DNA from: Motacilla alba alba
Lineage: Eukaryota > Chordata > Aves > Passeriformes > Motacillidae
Assembly: GCF_015832195.1 (NCBI RefSeq)
Contig: NC_052033.1
Span: forward strand, 2,852,001-2,916,000
Direction of reading: 5' to 3'
Length of the DNA stretch: 64,000 nucleotides
The notes beneath the pieces were generated by a model. That model was not told the DNA's origin. It did no database searches and was given only the letters and a program-made list of their open reading frames with translations. Made by a program: the position numbers and the translations under genes. Shown here piece after piece: positions 52,301-64,000 of this stretch. The first letter of the stretch is position 1, and the number at the start of each line of letters is the position of its first letter.

Positions 52301-54242
52301 AACCTTTTGGCCAGGCAGGTGGCACCTTCTGCAACCACTGTGCTTCAGAGGAGCCTGGTGCCAGCCCCTGCTCCCTCCGGGGAGGTGGACACCCTCCCCA
52401 CACCACGCTCTGCCTGCTCAGCACTGGACTGGGCAGCTCCCCCCCTCCAGGGTGAGGAACAGCCCTGGGACCCCCACTCTGCTTGTGCCGCACCTCAAAG
52501 ATGTCCTGCAGCTCCTTGCTGACGTTGGAAGTAGGAAAGCTGAGCACCACTGTCCTCAGCATTGTGTCCATGGCTTTCAGGGTCTGCAGACACAACAGAG
52601 AGCAGTGCCTGTCACCCTGCTGTTCTTCCCCCACGAGACTGATCTGAGCTCTCAGTGCCTGAGGAGGACACCTGAACTGCTCAGGAGAGACACAGGGATG
52701 CACAAACTGCTGGGGACAGAGCTGCCAGGCCCATGGGAAGGGGATAGAGCCACCAGGGTGGGAAAGCAACACCAAGACCTCAGCCTGCCTCAGATCTCTG
52801 GTTATGGGGCAGCACAGGGTGAGCAGGGAGCAGCCCAGAGGGACTGGAGGCTCCTGGGGCTCAGCCAGCTCTTACCTTGATGTAGAGGGAAGTGCTCTGG
52901 TGTGGCATTTCCCTTTCTGAGGGAAGCAAGAGGACACTTGAGAAACACGCAGACAGGAGGCTTTTGGTTTTGCCCTCCAGCACATTCTCCACCAAGCTGC
53001 AAGGACAGAGGAGGGCCAGTCGGGCACTGGTGCTGGGAGCAGCCCCCAAGGCCTCGTGCAGGTGGCCTCAGAGCTCTGGGGCAGGGGCCCACCTTAATTC
53101 TTCGATGGTGATCATGGCCAGATAGCGGATCTGGGAGGACAGACGGTCCTTTGGCTCCTTTTCCAGAAGGTCCTGCAGAGCACAACCAGGATGGGACCCG
53201 GCAGCACCCAGTGCCTCCAATCCCTGACCCACCCAAGCACTGTCCACACAGGGTGCCAGTGCCAGAAGTGCTTGTGCCCATCCCCAAAACACCAGATGGG
53301 ATGTGCCCATCCCCTCACCTTGATATTCTCCACCACTTCACATGTTTGGCAGAATAAATCCAGGCCCTTGGTCAAGCCACGTTTCGAGGCAGTTTTGCAC
53401 ACGACGTAGGTGCTCTTCAGAAATGTGAACTTGTGGGTGTCCTGGCAGAGACACAGACAGGGAGTGTGGGAAGATGGACACAGCCTGTGGGACCAGAGCA
53501 GTGCCCTGTGAGAAAGGCAGCTCTGCCCAGCCAGAACCACTGCACAGCCCAGCAAAGCCCCTGCCAGCGAATGCCAGCACAGCCAGTGCCCAGCTGGCCA
53601 CTGTTACCTTGTCAAGGCTGCTGACAAAGGCCAGGATGAAATCCACTGCATCCTCTGATTCTTCGTATATGGGCAACCAGCTGGCATCTGCCAGAGGGGA
53701 AGAGCAGGGGGGCTGCAGGGGCTCTGGGCACAGGAGAGAGCCCAGGACCCCTACCCTGCAGCCAGCCCCGTGCCCACAGACCAGGCACAGCCTTTTTCTT
53801 GAGCAGCTGGTGGCTGCAGGGGATAGGCAGAGGAGCTGGGAAGGCCCCAGTGCCCTGGGCTGAGGAACATACTGGGATATGGCCAGGAAAGGTCCAGAGT
53901 CCCACTGCTTCTCACTGCCCATACCCTGGAGCCCCTCTGCTCTGTTTTTTTCTCGGGAGAGGCTGTGCTGGGGCTGGCATCCAACCCAAGCCACCCTGGC
54001 ATTCAGGTGACATCCTGCCTGTCCCCCAGGACTGCTGCTGTCATTGTGCCAGGAAAACATGATCCTGGTGTGCTGGTGGCCCTCAGCCCTGCCCAGCCCC
54101 ACGGGGCCCCTGGCTCACCAAGCTGCAGTGGCTGCATCGTGGTTGTGTCGTAGAAGGAGACCACTTGTGAAGAGTTGCTCCCCTGGGAAGAACTGTCCCC
54201 CTCCCAGGCCTCCCTGGAGGTGGCAGGGGGTTTCTTCTCCAT
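46333..54242 (-). CDS. Maestro HEAT-like repeat-containing (MROH-type) protein, complete
   Basis: Nineteen coding exons on the minus strand: 54119-54242, 53608-53687, 53319-53441, 53093-53172, 52876-52996, 52494-52583, 52034-52138, 51656-51821, 51097-51191, 50539-50688, 50192-50346, 49726-49861, 49516-49650, 49146-49322, 48193-48348, 47228-47329, 46869-46971, 46548-46607 and 46333-46469. All join at GT-AG sites with matching phases, totalling 2295 nt, or 764 aa, without an internal stop. The sequence has the alpha-helical HEAT pattern and maestro-family phrases such as GKNIEAFLPS, NEDEKLKIIEVFRNVL and YLRDPQSSVRLAAVRFIG, and a C-terminal LQPLERD segment. The first 35 residues are polar and Ser-rich. 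No signal peptide or membrane segment is seen. The start ATG follows a splice acceptor (CACAG then GATGG), so a 5' untranslated exon probably lies above 54245. MROH functions are poorly known; HEAT solenoids usually scaffold protein complexes. Which MROH member this is cannot be settled here. Exons 12 and 18 are the least certain. Confidence 0.88.
47743..48140 (+). mobile_element. Solo LTR with 6-bp target duplication, in MROH intron
   Basis: Starts TGTCACATTCATATGCTCTG and ends CACAAATACAACA. It is flanked by CCCTGG on both sides (47737-47742 and 48141-48146). It includes CCAATCAGGGCCAAGCTGTG and a TA-rich stretch with AATAATAAATTAG near the 3' end. I recognise this as an LTR family abundant in songbirds (ERVL-like by memory; the 6-bp duplication would fit ERVK better). 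It lies antisense in the intron between coding exons 15 and 16 of the MROH-type gene. Confidence 0.9.
48430..48900 (-). repeat. LTR-like interspersed repeat (family 2), copy 2, in MROH intron
   Basis: Shares GGACTCAAATGTTTATT, CTATCCAATTAAGAACTGAC and CCTTTTAACCCAATAACTGA with the copies at 33.0 and 61.9 kb, but is more diverged. It is in the intron between coding exons 14 and 15. Confidence 0.65.
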
Positions 54243-54732
54243 CCTGTGAGATAGGCAGTGTGGGGGATCCTGGGCCAGGTGTTGGGGTGGTGTTGTGGGA
54301 AGCTTTGGCAAAACTCTTCAGCCCCACAGGGCTGCCCGGGGTGGTGGGGCAAGACATGGGCTGCACTGGGGGGCTCCGTGGCAGTTCCAGGCTCCTGCCT
54401 GTCACCGTGCACTCTGGGCAGCAGCCATGCTGGCCACACCTGCTGCAGTGCCGTGTCACAAAGGGCCCCACTGTGACACAGCACCTGCTTCTAGCTATGG
54501 GTCCCAGTGCTTGGTGACATCATGGGAGCTGTCCCCAGCAACAGATCCCAGTGACCCACCCAGGCAGGGAAGGGCAGGGTGTTCCCCAGGGCACAGGCCT
54601 GGCATAGCCCTGGGCACCTGGCTGCTCTCAGGGTGCCTCCAGACCCCACTTTACCCTCATGTCCCCTCAGGGCATCCCTGGTGCCCGGCAGTGCATCCCA
54701 GAGCCCCCTGTTCAGACACTCTCACTTGCCTT

Positions 54733-55034
54733 CACAAATCAAAATCACAGCCAGTGAAGAGGTGACAGCAGCTGAGACCTGCTCAGCCTAGCCTGGGCTG
54801 CCACAGGCAGTTGTTTATCAGCAGAATGTGTCCTCTGGAGCAAAGCTGAGGCTTTACAAGAACAGGTGAATCTCTGGAGACCAACTCATTTTCTGAACCA
54901 CATAATATTCGAAAGACTTGTTTCATCCCAAATTCAGAGGCTGAGGAAAAAGAGAGATTAAGGATGGGACAGCAAGTTAGTAAAAGTACAAGTGCAAAAT
55001 GCAACACCCCTGTGAGGGGTTGGAATACAAAACA
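54733..55034. repeat. Duplicated 302-bp segment, copy 1
   Basis: About 97% identical by eye to 60618-60920, with roughly ten differences. It starts CACAAATCAAAATCACAGCC and ends GGAATACAAAACA. It lies about 0.5 kb upstream of the MROH-type gene's first coding exon, between that gene and the MROH remnant. It could be a repeat element or a copied 5' flank. Confidence 0.9.
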
Positions 55035-55159
55035 TGCCTTTTCTTTCAGGGTCCTGCAGAGCCCAACCTCTCCAGGAGTGATGGGGAGGATGGCAACCAC
55101 CAGGAAAAAGCTCTAAGGGTCCTTAGGCTGGAGGCTCCTGGAGCTCAGCCAGCCCTTAC

Positions 55160-55521
55160 CTTGATGTAGAGGGAAGTGCTCTGGTGTGGCATTTCCCTTT
55201 CTGAGGGAAGCAGGAGGACACTTGAGGAGCAAACAGACAGGGAACTTTTGGTTTTGCCCTCCAGCACATTCCCCACCAAGCTGCAAGGACAGAGGAGGGC
55301 CAGTTGGGCACTGGTGCTGGGAGCAGCCCCCAAAGCCTTGTGCAGGGGACCCATAAGGGATGAGCAGATCCCCCCCAGAACATGGGGTGTCCCCTCACCT
55401 TGATTTTCTCTACCAGCTTGTATGTGTGGCAGAATAAATTGAGGCCCTGGGACAAGGCACAGCTCCAGGTGGTTCTCCCCCCCCCAGGATGGTTTTCTGG
55501 CTGCTCTGAGCTGGGGGTCTC
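55160..55521 (-). pseudogene. MROH remnant: copies of coding exons 3 and 5
   Basis: 55160-55280 is a 121-nt copy of MROH exon 5 with both splice sites intact and an open frame (it ends MPHQSTSLYIK like the gene). 55399-55521 corresponds to exon 3: its last half is conserved (GLNLFCHTYKLVEKIK versus GLDLFCQTCEVVENIK) and its donor is intact. Its first half is diverged, includes a run of nine C, and no acceptor precedes it. Exon 4 is missing because the two flanking introns are fused. No other exons are found nearby, so this is a partial, broken copy. Confidence 0.85.
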
Positions 55522-55599
55522 CAAGGCTGAAGGAGCAAACCCAGTTCATGGAGCAGCTGCAGGGTGGGAGGAAAGGCCCCCCCCTTGGGCATTATAGCT

Positions 55600-57711
55600 G
55601 CCCTCAACCCCCTTGGTCATGGACAGGGACATTTGCCCCTGGAGGGACCTTTTTTAATGCAAAAGTATTTACATATTGGAAAAAAAAAATGCAGGAGAAA
55701 AGCACCTTTTGCTCTCAGCCCTTCTCAATCCCATTGACTGCCTGGAGAGGTTTGGCTATTTAACAGTGATGACCTCATGTGCATCATCAACTGCTGCTCC
55801 ATTCCAAGGCCAGATGGGGCTGATTTACTCAGGGGGAGGTTGGGCAGCAGAACCTGTGGTACCTCTGCATGAGAGCATTAAAACCACAGGCAGTGATTCA
55901 GGGGTCAGAAAAGCCACAGCTCACTTTAGGGTCTCAACCCAGACATGGGGAAGGTACATAGAGGAGAAAATTTTACTGCTACCACTTATTATAGCAGCTT
56001 TACTAAACCCATAAAAACAATTACTGGTGGAGCTGTAAAATAATGAAGTAGGTAAATAATTTACAGGGAGGGGGAGAAGGGCTGTTTAAAACCCAATCAG
56101 CTGTGGCTGCTCTGAAGCAGCCCCCAGAGCCTGCAGCAGTCTTCAGTTAGGTGCACATGATTTAATTGGTTTCAAGTGATTTTCTGGACTGCTAATCACC
56201 ATGATGTAATTAAAAACCTGGGCAGCATGTTGAGTGCTATAGCACATTAGAGATGTTAAACTCCTGAGAGTTCCTGTGCTAGGGATGGCTTCTCCCCTTG
56301 CCTGGAGTGTGAAACACCCAGAGAGGAGATGTTTGCAGGTGGAATGGAACTGGGCAAGTGGCCACCAGTAACTGCTGAGGATTCAAGGTGAAATATTCAT
56401 GCACATTCTGAAAAATAGCCACTGCTCATGAAAATACAGATTTTGAAAAGCCATTTTTAATTTTGGAAGGGACAGAAGTTTTCCTTCTTACAGGCATAGG
56501 CTGTCTCACTAAAAAGAAGGGGAAGGGAAGGAAAGGAAAATGGAAGTTTTGACTGACAGTTTGAGTTCTTTGACTACTCATCAAATAGTTTGTGGTCTCC
56601 AGGATCCTCATAGTGTAATGAATCTTCTTCATGTTTCTCAGGACCAGATGAGAGCAGCTGAATAAAGCCCAGCCATGCTTTCACCCCTGTGTGTACAGGG
56701 TAGTGGGGGGAGGAAAAGGGACTAAAAAAAAGCCAGGAACTCAGCATGAAGAAGGGATAGAGAGCTCTGATGGAGGCTGGAGAACAGCTCTTCCCTGGGA
56801 AGACACCATCAAAGCAGCTTCTTCTGCTTAAAGACTTCCTGCAACATGATCCTAAAACCACAACACTTCTCCCGTGGCTTTCTGCTGCACAGTTCATTTT
56901 CCACAAAGCTCCAGCTAACTGGGCTGCAGCCCATCTGTGAAGGAATTTCAGCTACATCCTTTTTTTTGTTGTTTGTTTAACTTTCCTTTTCATCCTGGTG
57001 TTGATACAGCTAAACCTCAGCGGCAGGGCTGTGTCAGAGCCCTGATGTTTGTTTAAACATCTTCTGCAGCAGGTGTATCATTGCTGTGAGGGGCTAACAC
57101 GGAGCACTCACCCAGCTAAAGCTGCTCTTCCACTTTGTGCAGGGAGTGTGAGAAGATGAACTCAAACATTTCCTCACTCCACAGCAGAGGTTCATGTAAT
57201 ACAATCACTCCTTTGGCAGTGTGAGAGGCAGGGGGATATTTCCACAGGAAAAAAGCAATTTTAAAATAGGAGCATACTCCCAAATCAATGGGATCCAGGG
57301 AGGAGTTGCCACCTCTGCTGACCACCAGAACCATCACCTTTGTGTCTCCACGGGCTCTGCTCTCCAGCAAGGGCAGTGGGGACATCTGGCTCATGGGGCT
57401 CACCTCTATCTCAGACATCCTGCAAAGGACAGGCCAAAGCCCTCCAGCTCCTCCAGAATTTGCCTTGTGCCTCTTATTCCCCCTGTCCCCATCCAATGAC
57501 CTCAGAGATGCCAGTAGGACAGGCCAGGTGGGTGAGAGAGGCTGCAAGTTAAACCCCAGAACCACTTCCAGACACCACAGCGCTATAACACAGGGAACCT
57601 GCCTCTGCCAGAGTTTTGATGGATTCTCTTTAAACCAGCAAGCTTTTGGTTCAGGAGGAGCACATCAACACCCGTGAAAGCACAGCCCGTGACAGTTTCT
57701 GCACTGCGGTG
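55600..57711. other. No gene recognised
   Basis: Includes an A run at 55680-55688. A 149-codon minus-strand frame (57116-57565) has no recognised motif and no clear splice partners. Confidence 0.4.
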
Positions 57712-58370
57712 TGTCCTGGATGGCCAAACAAACTGTATTCTGTTTGCCATCTGCATGGCAGCTCTCTGCTGTTCTGGGGGCAGTTTTCCTTATCTCTTCC
57801 ACACCCAATCCTCTCTCAGGGCAGACATCTGCTGATAACAGGCCATTGAATGCCACTGCAGGGCTGATAAGAACTGCAGCATCCCACTGGGAGATGTGAG
57901 CCCAGAGGGAGGAGCCAAGCATTCCTACCTGGATAGAATCTGAGCTTCTGGAACACCAGCACAGCTTCTCCACTGGATTTCCCAGAGCAACAGCAGCTGC
58001 CTCTTCCACTGGATCTGCAGAGGAAGACTGCACCTTTCTCCAGGATCCCTGCTCCAGCAGAACCAGCCCTGACACTCCAGGAGGGCTGCAGCCACAATTC
58101 CAATGGGACTGCTGCCAGCACCCTGACCCACAGGGTGTCAGGCTGTGTTCTGACCCTGTCAGTGTTGTTTTGGTTTTCTGCATTGTTTATTTTCTCTTTT
58201 TATTTTCTTCCCTAGTAAAGAACTGTTATTCCTGCTCCCATCTTTTTTTGCCTGAGAGCCCCTTAATTTAAAATTTACAGCAATTCAGATGGAGGGGGTT
58301 TGCATTTTCCATTTCAGGGGAGGCTCCTGCCTTCCTCAGCAGGCACCTGTCTTTCCAAACCAAGACTGGG
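57712..58370 (+). repeat. LTR-like interspersed repeat, copy 2
   Basis: Starts TGTCCTGGAT. It matches 5964-6700 over most of its length, including GAGGAGCCAAGCATTCCTAC, TAGTAAAGAACTGTTATTCC and ATTTTCCATTTCAGGGGAGG. The tandem CATTCCCAGAGGAG block of copy 1 is absent. The ends are approximate. Confidence 0.65.
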
Positions 58371-59834
58371 TGATATGGAATGAAACCAAATACCCCTCTA
58401 GCTCCATAGCTCTTTCCTGCTCCAACAGCTCAGTCAAAAATTTTGCCAAAGCATACCCAGCTCCACATGCTTCAGTCACCAACTGTGATGGTGAAGCATA
58501 TCCCACCATGCAACTGCTCTGCTTCCACATTTAAATGTGATAGAAAACTGAAAAATGAAAATGTTTTGGCATCCCCCAGACCTATTATGTCCAAAAGAAA
58601 CAAGATTCTCCTTGCTTTCCAGGGAAAACAGGAGGTGAAAGGAGAAGCGGCTCTTGGAGGAAACATGAGTCGTGCTGCTCTAATCAGCTTTGGCTTTATC
58701 TGCTCTTCCCAAGCCTGAGGAGTCACAGAACTGAAAGTTCCCTTTTTGATGATTAGATTATTGCTGGGAAGAAAGTAGTCTGTGTTTGTGCAATTGTTTT
58801 GTTGCCTTCTTGTGCTTTCTAAAGGCTTTCCTGATAAACATTCCCAGCAGAGCTGAATGGGATTCAGTATGTACTGCTTCGGGCTTTGAAAGCTTGAGAC
58901 ATTTCCCTCACTTCCCCTGTTCCCCTGAACATTTTGGCAGCCACAGGTAGAAAACCCACACTCCTAGCAGGGATGTAAGAAAAGGAATGGTTGTCTCCAT
59001 GGAGCATCAGTCTGGCTCAGCCAGGGAAGATGCCACTCATTTCTGTGGCAGCACTGCTGGCAGCTGGGACAGCAGAGCCTTTCCAGAGCTCATGGGCAAG
59101 CATCTCCAGTTTGCAGGAGCTGGGCTCAACTGGGAGGATCCTACCTGGGAGATTCAGGGAGGTTTCTTGGTCTTAGCAGCCTCCTCCAGCATTTTTTGCA
59201 GCCTGTGCTCCCTCTCATGAGCACAGTCCAGGATAATGGGTCTGTTGCAGCTCCTGACCTGGTTATCAGAGGAGTGTGTGTTAAACCCTTCAGTGAGGTG
59301 CCTGCAGAGCACACTGCAGAGCACAGCTTGGCTCCTGGAGAAGCAGTACAACCTCAGTCCACTAAAGACATCCCATCAGCATTTGTCAGCTCAGCACAAA
59401 GACCAGCAGCTTCAAGAGACTTCTCCCTCAGGAGGAGTCCTCCCCTGGGCAGCTCAAGCCCAAACTCCTGCTGGCTGCACACAGGCTGCCATCAGATGAG
59501 TTTTTGCCCTAGGTCACTAAAGAAAGTCATGGCAGAATCAGATTTAGAGTTCTCATCCTTTAACTTCTCTGAGCCAGGGAGGAGAGGAGAAATCCACGCT
59601 GCTGATTCCCAAACACAGCACTTCCAAGTCTCAGAGAATTCCTGAAGAGCTGGCCAAGGAGGCAGCTCTCATGCCTGCAAACAGCTGCTCTGGGCACAGC
59701 ACACGAGAAGGGCAGAAAAGGAGAGTTTGTTCTTTCCTGTGCCACGGCAGGACAAGGTAAATGCCACCAGGAGGGACTGCCAAGGACCATCAGGATAACC
59801 AGGGCCATGCTTCTCTGAGGAGTGAGCCCCAAAA
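58371..59834. other. No gene recognised
   Basis: Open frames (for example 59196-59645) lack motifs. Nothing further is seen. Confidence 0.4.
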
Positions 59835-60000
59835 GCTGTGGCTGCCCCATCCCTGGCAGTGTCCAAGGTCAGGTTGGATGGGGCTTGGAGCACCCTGGAT
59901 TGTGGAAGGTGACCCTAACCATGGCAGGGGGTGGATCTGGATGGGCTTTAATGTCCCTTTCAACCCAAGTCTTTCTAATATTAATCATTCTGTTACCCTA
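59835..60000 (+). mobile_element. CR1 LINE 3' fragment
   Basis: Contains GGTCAGGTTGGATGGGGCTT and GGGCTTTAATGTCCCTTTCAA followed by a CR1-like end (CTAATATTAATCATTCTG). Confidence 0.75.
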
Positions 60001-60617
60001 AAATGCAGGGGAACCACCTGTGTTTGCAATTCTTTATAGCAGAGCATCACCATACCTGTGCTGACTCATGTACAAGGAAAAAAATAAAACTTATTCAGCA
60101 CATTAGTCACTAGAGATCAAAATCACTTCCTCACGTTACAACTTTGTAAGCATTAATCTGCAAGAGTTCGACAAGATATGAGGTAATTACTACCCCAAAG
60201 GAAAAAAAAAACTCTTTATCAGATCACTTTCAAAAACATAGTAATAGAATCATAACTTCAGTCCTTAGCGAGTAAACAGGAGCAAAGGTCATTTCAACAG
60301 CAGACACAAACAATGCAGGCAGAACAGTAACTTCACTTCCTAGAACCTGCTCCCATTTTCGGCTAGGTTTTTGTTCAGCCATGCCCAATCACAGGGTAAA
60401 GATTCTTCCAGCAGATTTCCCCCTGTTTGGCCCTTCCCAACAAGGTCACCTCTCCATGCTCATGGATCCTCTTAGTGCCACTTCTGAGCTCAAACCTGTC
60501 CCCAAGCTTTCATGGCTGTCCCCACAGAAAGAGCCATGGACCAGCTCCATCAATACACCAGCAGGGACACAAATAAAGTGAGGGACCTAAATACAGGTGA
60601 CAGCTGTCACAGAGTCC

Positions 60618-60920
60618 CACAAATCAAAATCACAGCCAGTGAAGAGGTGACAGCAGCTGAGACCTGCTCAGCCTAGCCTGGGCTGCCACAGGCAGTTGTT
60701 TATCAGCAGAATGTGTCCTCTGGAGCAAAGCTGGGGCTTTACAAGAACAGGTGAATCTCTGGAGACCAACTCATTTTCTGAACCACATAATATTTGAAAG
60801 ACTTGTTTCATCCCAAATTCAGAGGCTGAGGAAAAAGAGAGATTAAGGACGGGACAGCAAATTAGCAAAAGTACAAATGGCAAAATGCAACACCCCTATG
60901 AGGAGCAGGAATACAAAACA
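60618..60920. repeat. Duplicated 303-bp segment, copy 2
   Basis: Near-identical to 54733-55034 and in the same orientation. Flanking sequences differ beyond the stated ends. No MROH exon is found next to this copy. Confidence 0.9.
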
Positions 60921-61930
60921 AACATTTTGAGGAGATTAAATTTAATAAGAAGGACATTCAGCTGGGAAAAATAGGGTGACATGCTCTGAGGATGGAGTAA
61001 TGAATCCAAAATCCTTGGATAACACATCCTCTCAGGATCGAGCACTTTCTCACTGATGACCTCACTTCATCAGCCCACCAGGGCTTCTGTAAAAGGTAAG
61101 AATGCATGTGATCTCTCCTCAAGACTTAAGCAGATGCTCAGGTTGATGACTCAAATATGAGTCACAGGGGCACAAACCACCAAAGGATTTTACACACATA
61201 CCAACTCAGAGCTGCACAAACCTTCCTAGAAATACTTGTAATGGAGGAGCAGCATTTCAAGCACTCTAAATCTTGAGTGGTCCTCAAAAATGTTTCAGGA
61301 ATTGCAGTTGATGTATATTGAACATGGACTTTATCTCCTTCAGCCAAATGTAGTGTTCTCTCCATGATAAATGCAATTTCTTTTTACATTAAAACTATTT
61401 TAGTAACTGGACTCATAATCATTGCAATCAGATCAGGATTGCTGTACTTCACAGTAGAAGACCCAAATGCCTTGCAATTAATTTTGTATTTTTATTCTCC
61501 AGCAGACATTCCCTTCAGGCCTACAGAAATTCTTCAGTAGCTCCCTGAATGTGAAAATGATGTTTACACCACCCTGCTAATGAGATCACTTCCTTTACAA
61601 CATCACTGCTGAATAACTTTCTCCTGGCCCATGCACACACTCCTACCTATGTGCTAATTCACTCTGGAATATTAATGCTGTGACTCAGTGGGATGTTGAG
61701 TCACCAGTGATGCAAGACCTGTCCCCACTGCCCAGCTCATCATAACCCAGCAGCAGGAGCAAACAGAAAATCCAGAGCTGCCATACAAGGAGCAGGGACA
61801 GATGTGGCCCTTTAGGGACATCCCTTCAGCCCTCCCTGTGCTCTTGCAGCGACACAGAAACCAAAGGGAGACAGGACTTGTGTGGAATCTTTGCTTCTTT
61901 TTTTTGCCAGGGTTGGGATTAAATGCATGA
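60921..61930. other. No gene recognised
   Basis: AT-rich unique-looking sequence without supportable features. Confidence 0.4.
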
Positions 61931-62480
61931 GATGGAATTTCTTGTTTGGACTCAGATGTTTATTAGTTCTTATCTCTGTTACAGTCTCACAAACTGTGAG
62001 TTCTACAGCACTTCACCCTAACAAACTAAAAATGGAGCCCCATCTCTCTCTCTCTACAAGGCCTTTGAAGGATAAGCTGTCCAATTAAGAAATGACACCT
62101 CAATTATTTTCACTTTTAACCCAATAACCAACCACCTATGCCCTCAATGTGGACTTTTTTATCCAATCACACAAAACTACCCAAGCCCATGGAGAAGAAG
62201 GTAGAGAAGAAGGTGAAGAAGAAGAAGAAAAGGTGAAGAATAAGGACCAGCCTCCACCCTAAAGCCTCCATCTTGCTTTCTATATATTACCATATTCTAA
62301 ACCCTTAAACTCTGAGTTTTCCACCGTGTGATATTACACACTTCTATTCAAACTCCACACCCACAATCCCAGCTCTGTCATTCCATTTTGGAAGCTTCTC
62401 CACGGCCTCAGGTCAATGCAGTGTTCTCCTGGGGGTCAGTGCCTGTCAGCACAGAAAGCCTGAAATTCTCAGCGACCAGG
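61931..62480 (-). repeat. LTR-like interspersed repeat (family 2), copy 3
   Basis: Closely matches 33012-33520. It includes a purine-rich GAAGAAGAAGAAAAGG expansion at about 62219 that is shorter in the other copies. In minus orientation it carries the GAACTAATAAACATCTGAG poly(A)-like signal. Confidence 0.7.
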
Positions 62481-64000
62481 GTTCCAACAGACCTGGACCT
62501 TGTGCAGGGGAAGGTCTGGTTGCTCTGCAGAGGGCAAGGAAAAGACAGATTTATTTGTAGCCTTAACAGTGTTTAAGGAAAACCACCCAATTTCCAGTTG
62601 TCCCCATTACTGCCTCCACAGTGCAGGCAGTGCCTTCTCTTCCTTCCTGCTCTTTTCCTTCCCCCTCAGGGCCACAGGGCAGTTATGAGTGACAAGAATC
62701 AATGGCTCCTGCAGGGACAGGATTCCAGGTGTCTCCATCTCACTGGGAATTCACCCACGTGCAGAGTGCAGCCCAGAGGGAGCTGCAGATAAGGAGATGA
62801 CTCAAACCCTGGCAGAGACCCAGTTCCTTCCTCCAGGAACCAGCAGATACAGGAAGAGCCTCAGACAGCATCATCACACAATCTGGACCTTCCTTCCCTT
62901 CCCGTTTGGCAGCTCTTGGGAAGACTGACAGCCCATTTGGCTCACTGCAGCCTCAGCCTGTGCCTCAAAGTTCTTGTCCCTTGTTCACAGTGAGAGCTGC
63001 AGAGCTGCTCCTCCTTCCCCCTTGGACTGCTCTGGGGATTTCCCTCACCTGGGGGAACCTCCAAGTACCCAAAAGGCTCCTGCAGAGCCCTAGTGAACAG
63101 CCAAGGACTTTGCCAGGGAGGAGGAATTGAAATTGTCCTCATCTCTCTGGGAAAGGGAAATGCAAACCTGTAAAGTTTATTCACTGAGCAGATTGGATTT
63201 CTTCTTGCTGAGAAGGTGATCACTCCATTTCTCACAAGATTTTATTTATTGCTCCAACTTTCCTGCTGAATATCACAATTCAAACTCCCATTTAAGCACT
63301 CACCCAGTTCCCCAGTGACTCTGCCCCAGCTCAGCTGCCAGACAAAGCAGCCACCCCTTCAAGAAACACCCCTAAAATAGAAACCAGCACCATGTGGGTC
63401 AACCAGAGCTTTTGGGGGGCTGCAGATATGGGAACAGCTATGTCAGGACCGAGGAGTGAATCACCACCCCAGAGTGACCCTTTTCCCAGGGAGCTGCATT
63501 CCTCATGGAATGCTTGGCTGCCTCCCAGCCACGTATTTGCAGCCTGACACTTCTAAGACCAAGAGCTCCCTGCTTTCCCCAATTAGGTGTTAAACTCTCC
63601 TCTCTCTGCACATCAGCTCACAAGGCTCCTGCTCGACCTGGAGCTTTTGCAAAGGCAATTTAAAGGAGCTGAATCCTTTTCAATAAGGCTTACAGAAGGA
63701 TTAAGGGAGCTGGGAGCTGAACACAGACCTCCCGAGCCTCAACTCGGTGCCTCATTCACAACATCAGCCTCTTGAGTTCTCTGCCGCAAGAGAAATCGTC
63801 ACAAAAAAGAAAAAGTAGAAATAGTAATACCAAGAGTGCCAGCATATCCTGAATGCAGAACTAATCCACAAGGATTTTGTATGGTTTATTTGCCATTGTC
63901 AACTCACTGTCTAACAACAGTTAAGAAACTTTTGTCAATCAAATTAAACCCATTTTAGCAGACGGAAACATTACAATCTTGCATGGGAAATATTGAATTT
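62481..64000. other. No gene recognised
   Basis: Runs to the window edge. Open frames are short and motif-free; a gene extending in from outside cannot be excluded. Confidence 0.4.

Noticed and set aside
57116..57565. 149-codon minus-strand frame
   Set aside because: No similarity recognised and no convincing splice partners; left unannotated as a gene.

Overview
The window looks like songbird (passerine) genomic DNA. The evidence is short CR1 LINE 3' ends on both strands, several LTR families that I recognise from passerine genomes, short vertebrate-type introns with GT-AG borders, and avian-like gene content. I reconstructed three multi-exon genes, all on the minus strand, by joining exons whose splice phases and lengths agree. 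No database search was possible.

Region 1 (1-7.3 kb): a 52-54 bp minisatellite (236-892), then sequence without recognisable genes, then an LTR-like repeat (5964-6700).

Region 2 (7.3-28.3 kb) is an immune-receptor neighbourhood. CD7 (7286-13418) has five coding exons and encodes 321 aa: a signal peptide, two V-type Ig domains, a membrane segment and a tail with the VVYEDM motif of mammalian CD7. Behind it lies a decayed copy of CD7 exon 2 and intron 1 (16.4-17.3 kb). Next comes an unrecognised four-exon gene (19574-22979, 217 aa) for a cysteine-rich type I membrane protein with its own poly(A) signal. It sits where SECTM1, the CD7 ligand gene, sits beside CD7 in mammals, in the same order and orientation. 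The 5' flanks of CD7 (13.9-15.5 kb) and of this gene (25.2-27.6 kb) are collinear duplicates of each other.

Region 3 (28.3-46.2 kb) is gene-poor. It holds CR1 fragments, LTR-type repeats, a GGAT tetranucleotide array, AT-rich tracts and one orphan exon candidate at 32.3 kb.

Region 4 (46.3-55.5 kb) is GC-richer. It carries a complete 19-coding-exon maestro HEAT-like repeat (MROH-type) gene (46333-54242, 764 aa, open throughout), with a solo LTR flanked by a 6-bp target duplication in one intron and another LTR-type repeat in the next. A two-exon MROH remnant lies just upstream (55160-55521).

Region 5 (55.5-64 kb): no gene recognised. It holds LTR-type repeats, a CR1 piece, and a 303-bp segment about 97% identical to one beside the MROH gene.

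Functionally, CD7 and its neighbour may form a linked receptor-ligand or paralogous receptor pair. The MROH gene belongs to a family known to be expanded in birds and is probably unrelated in function.
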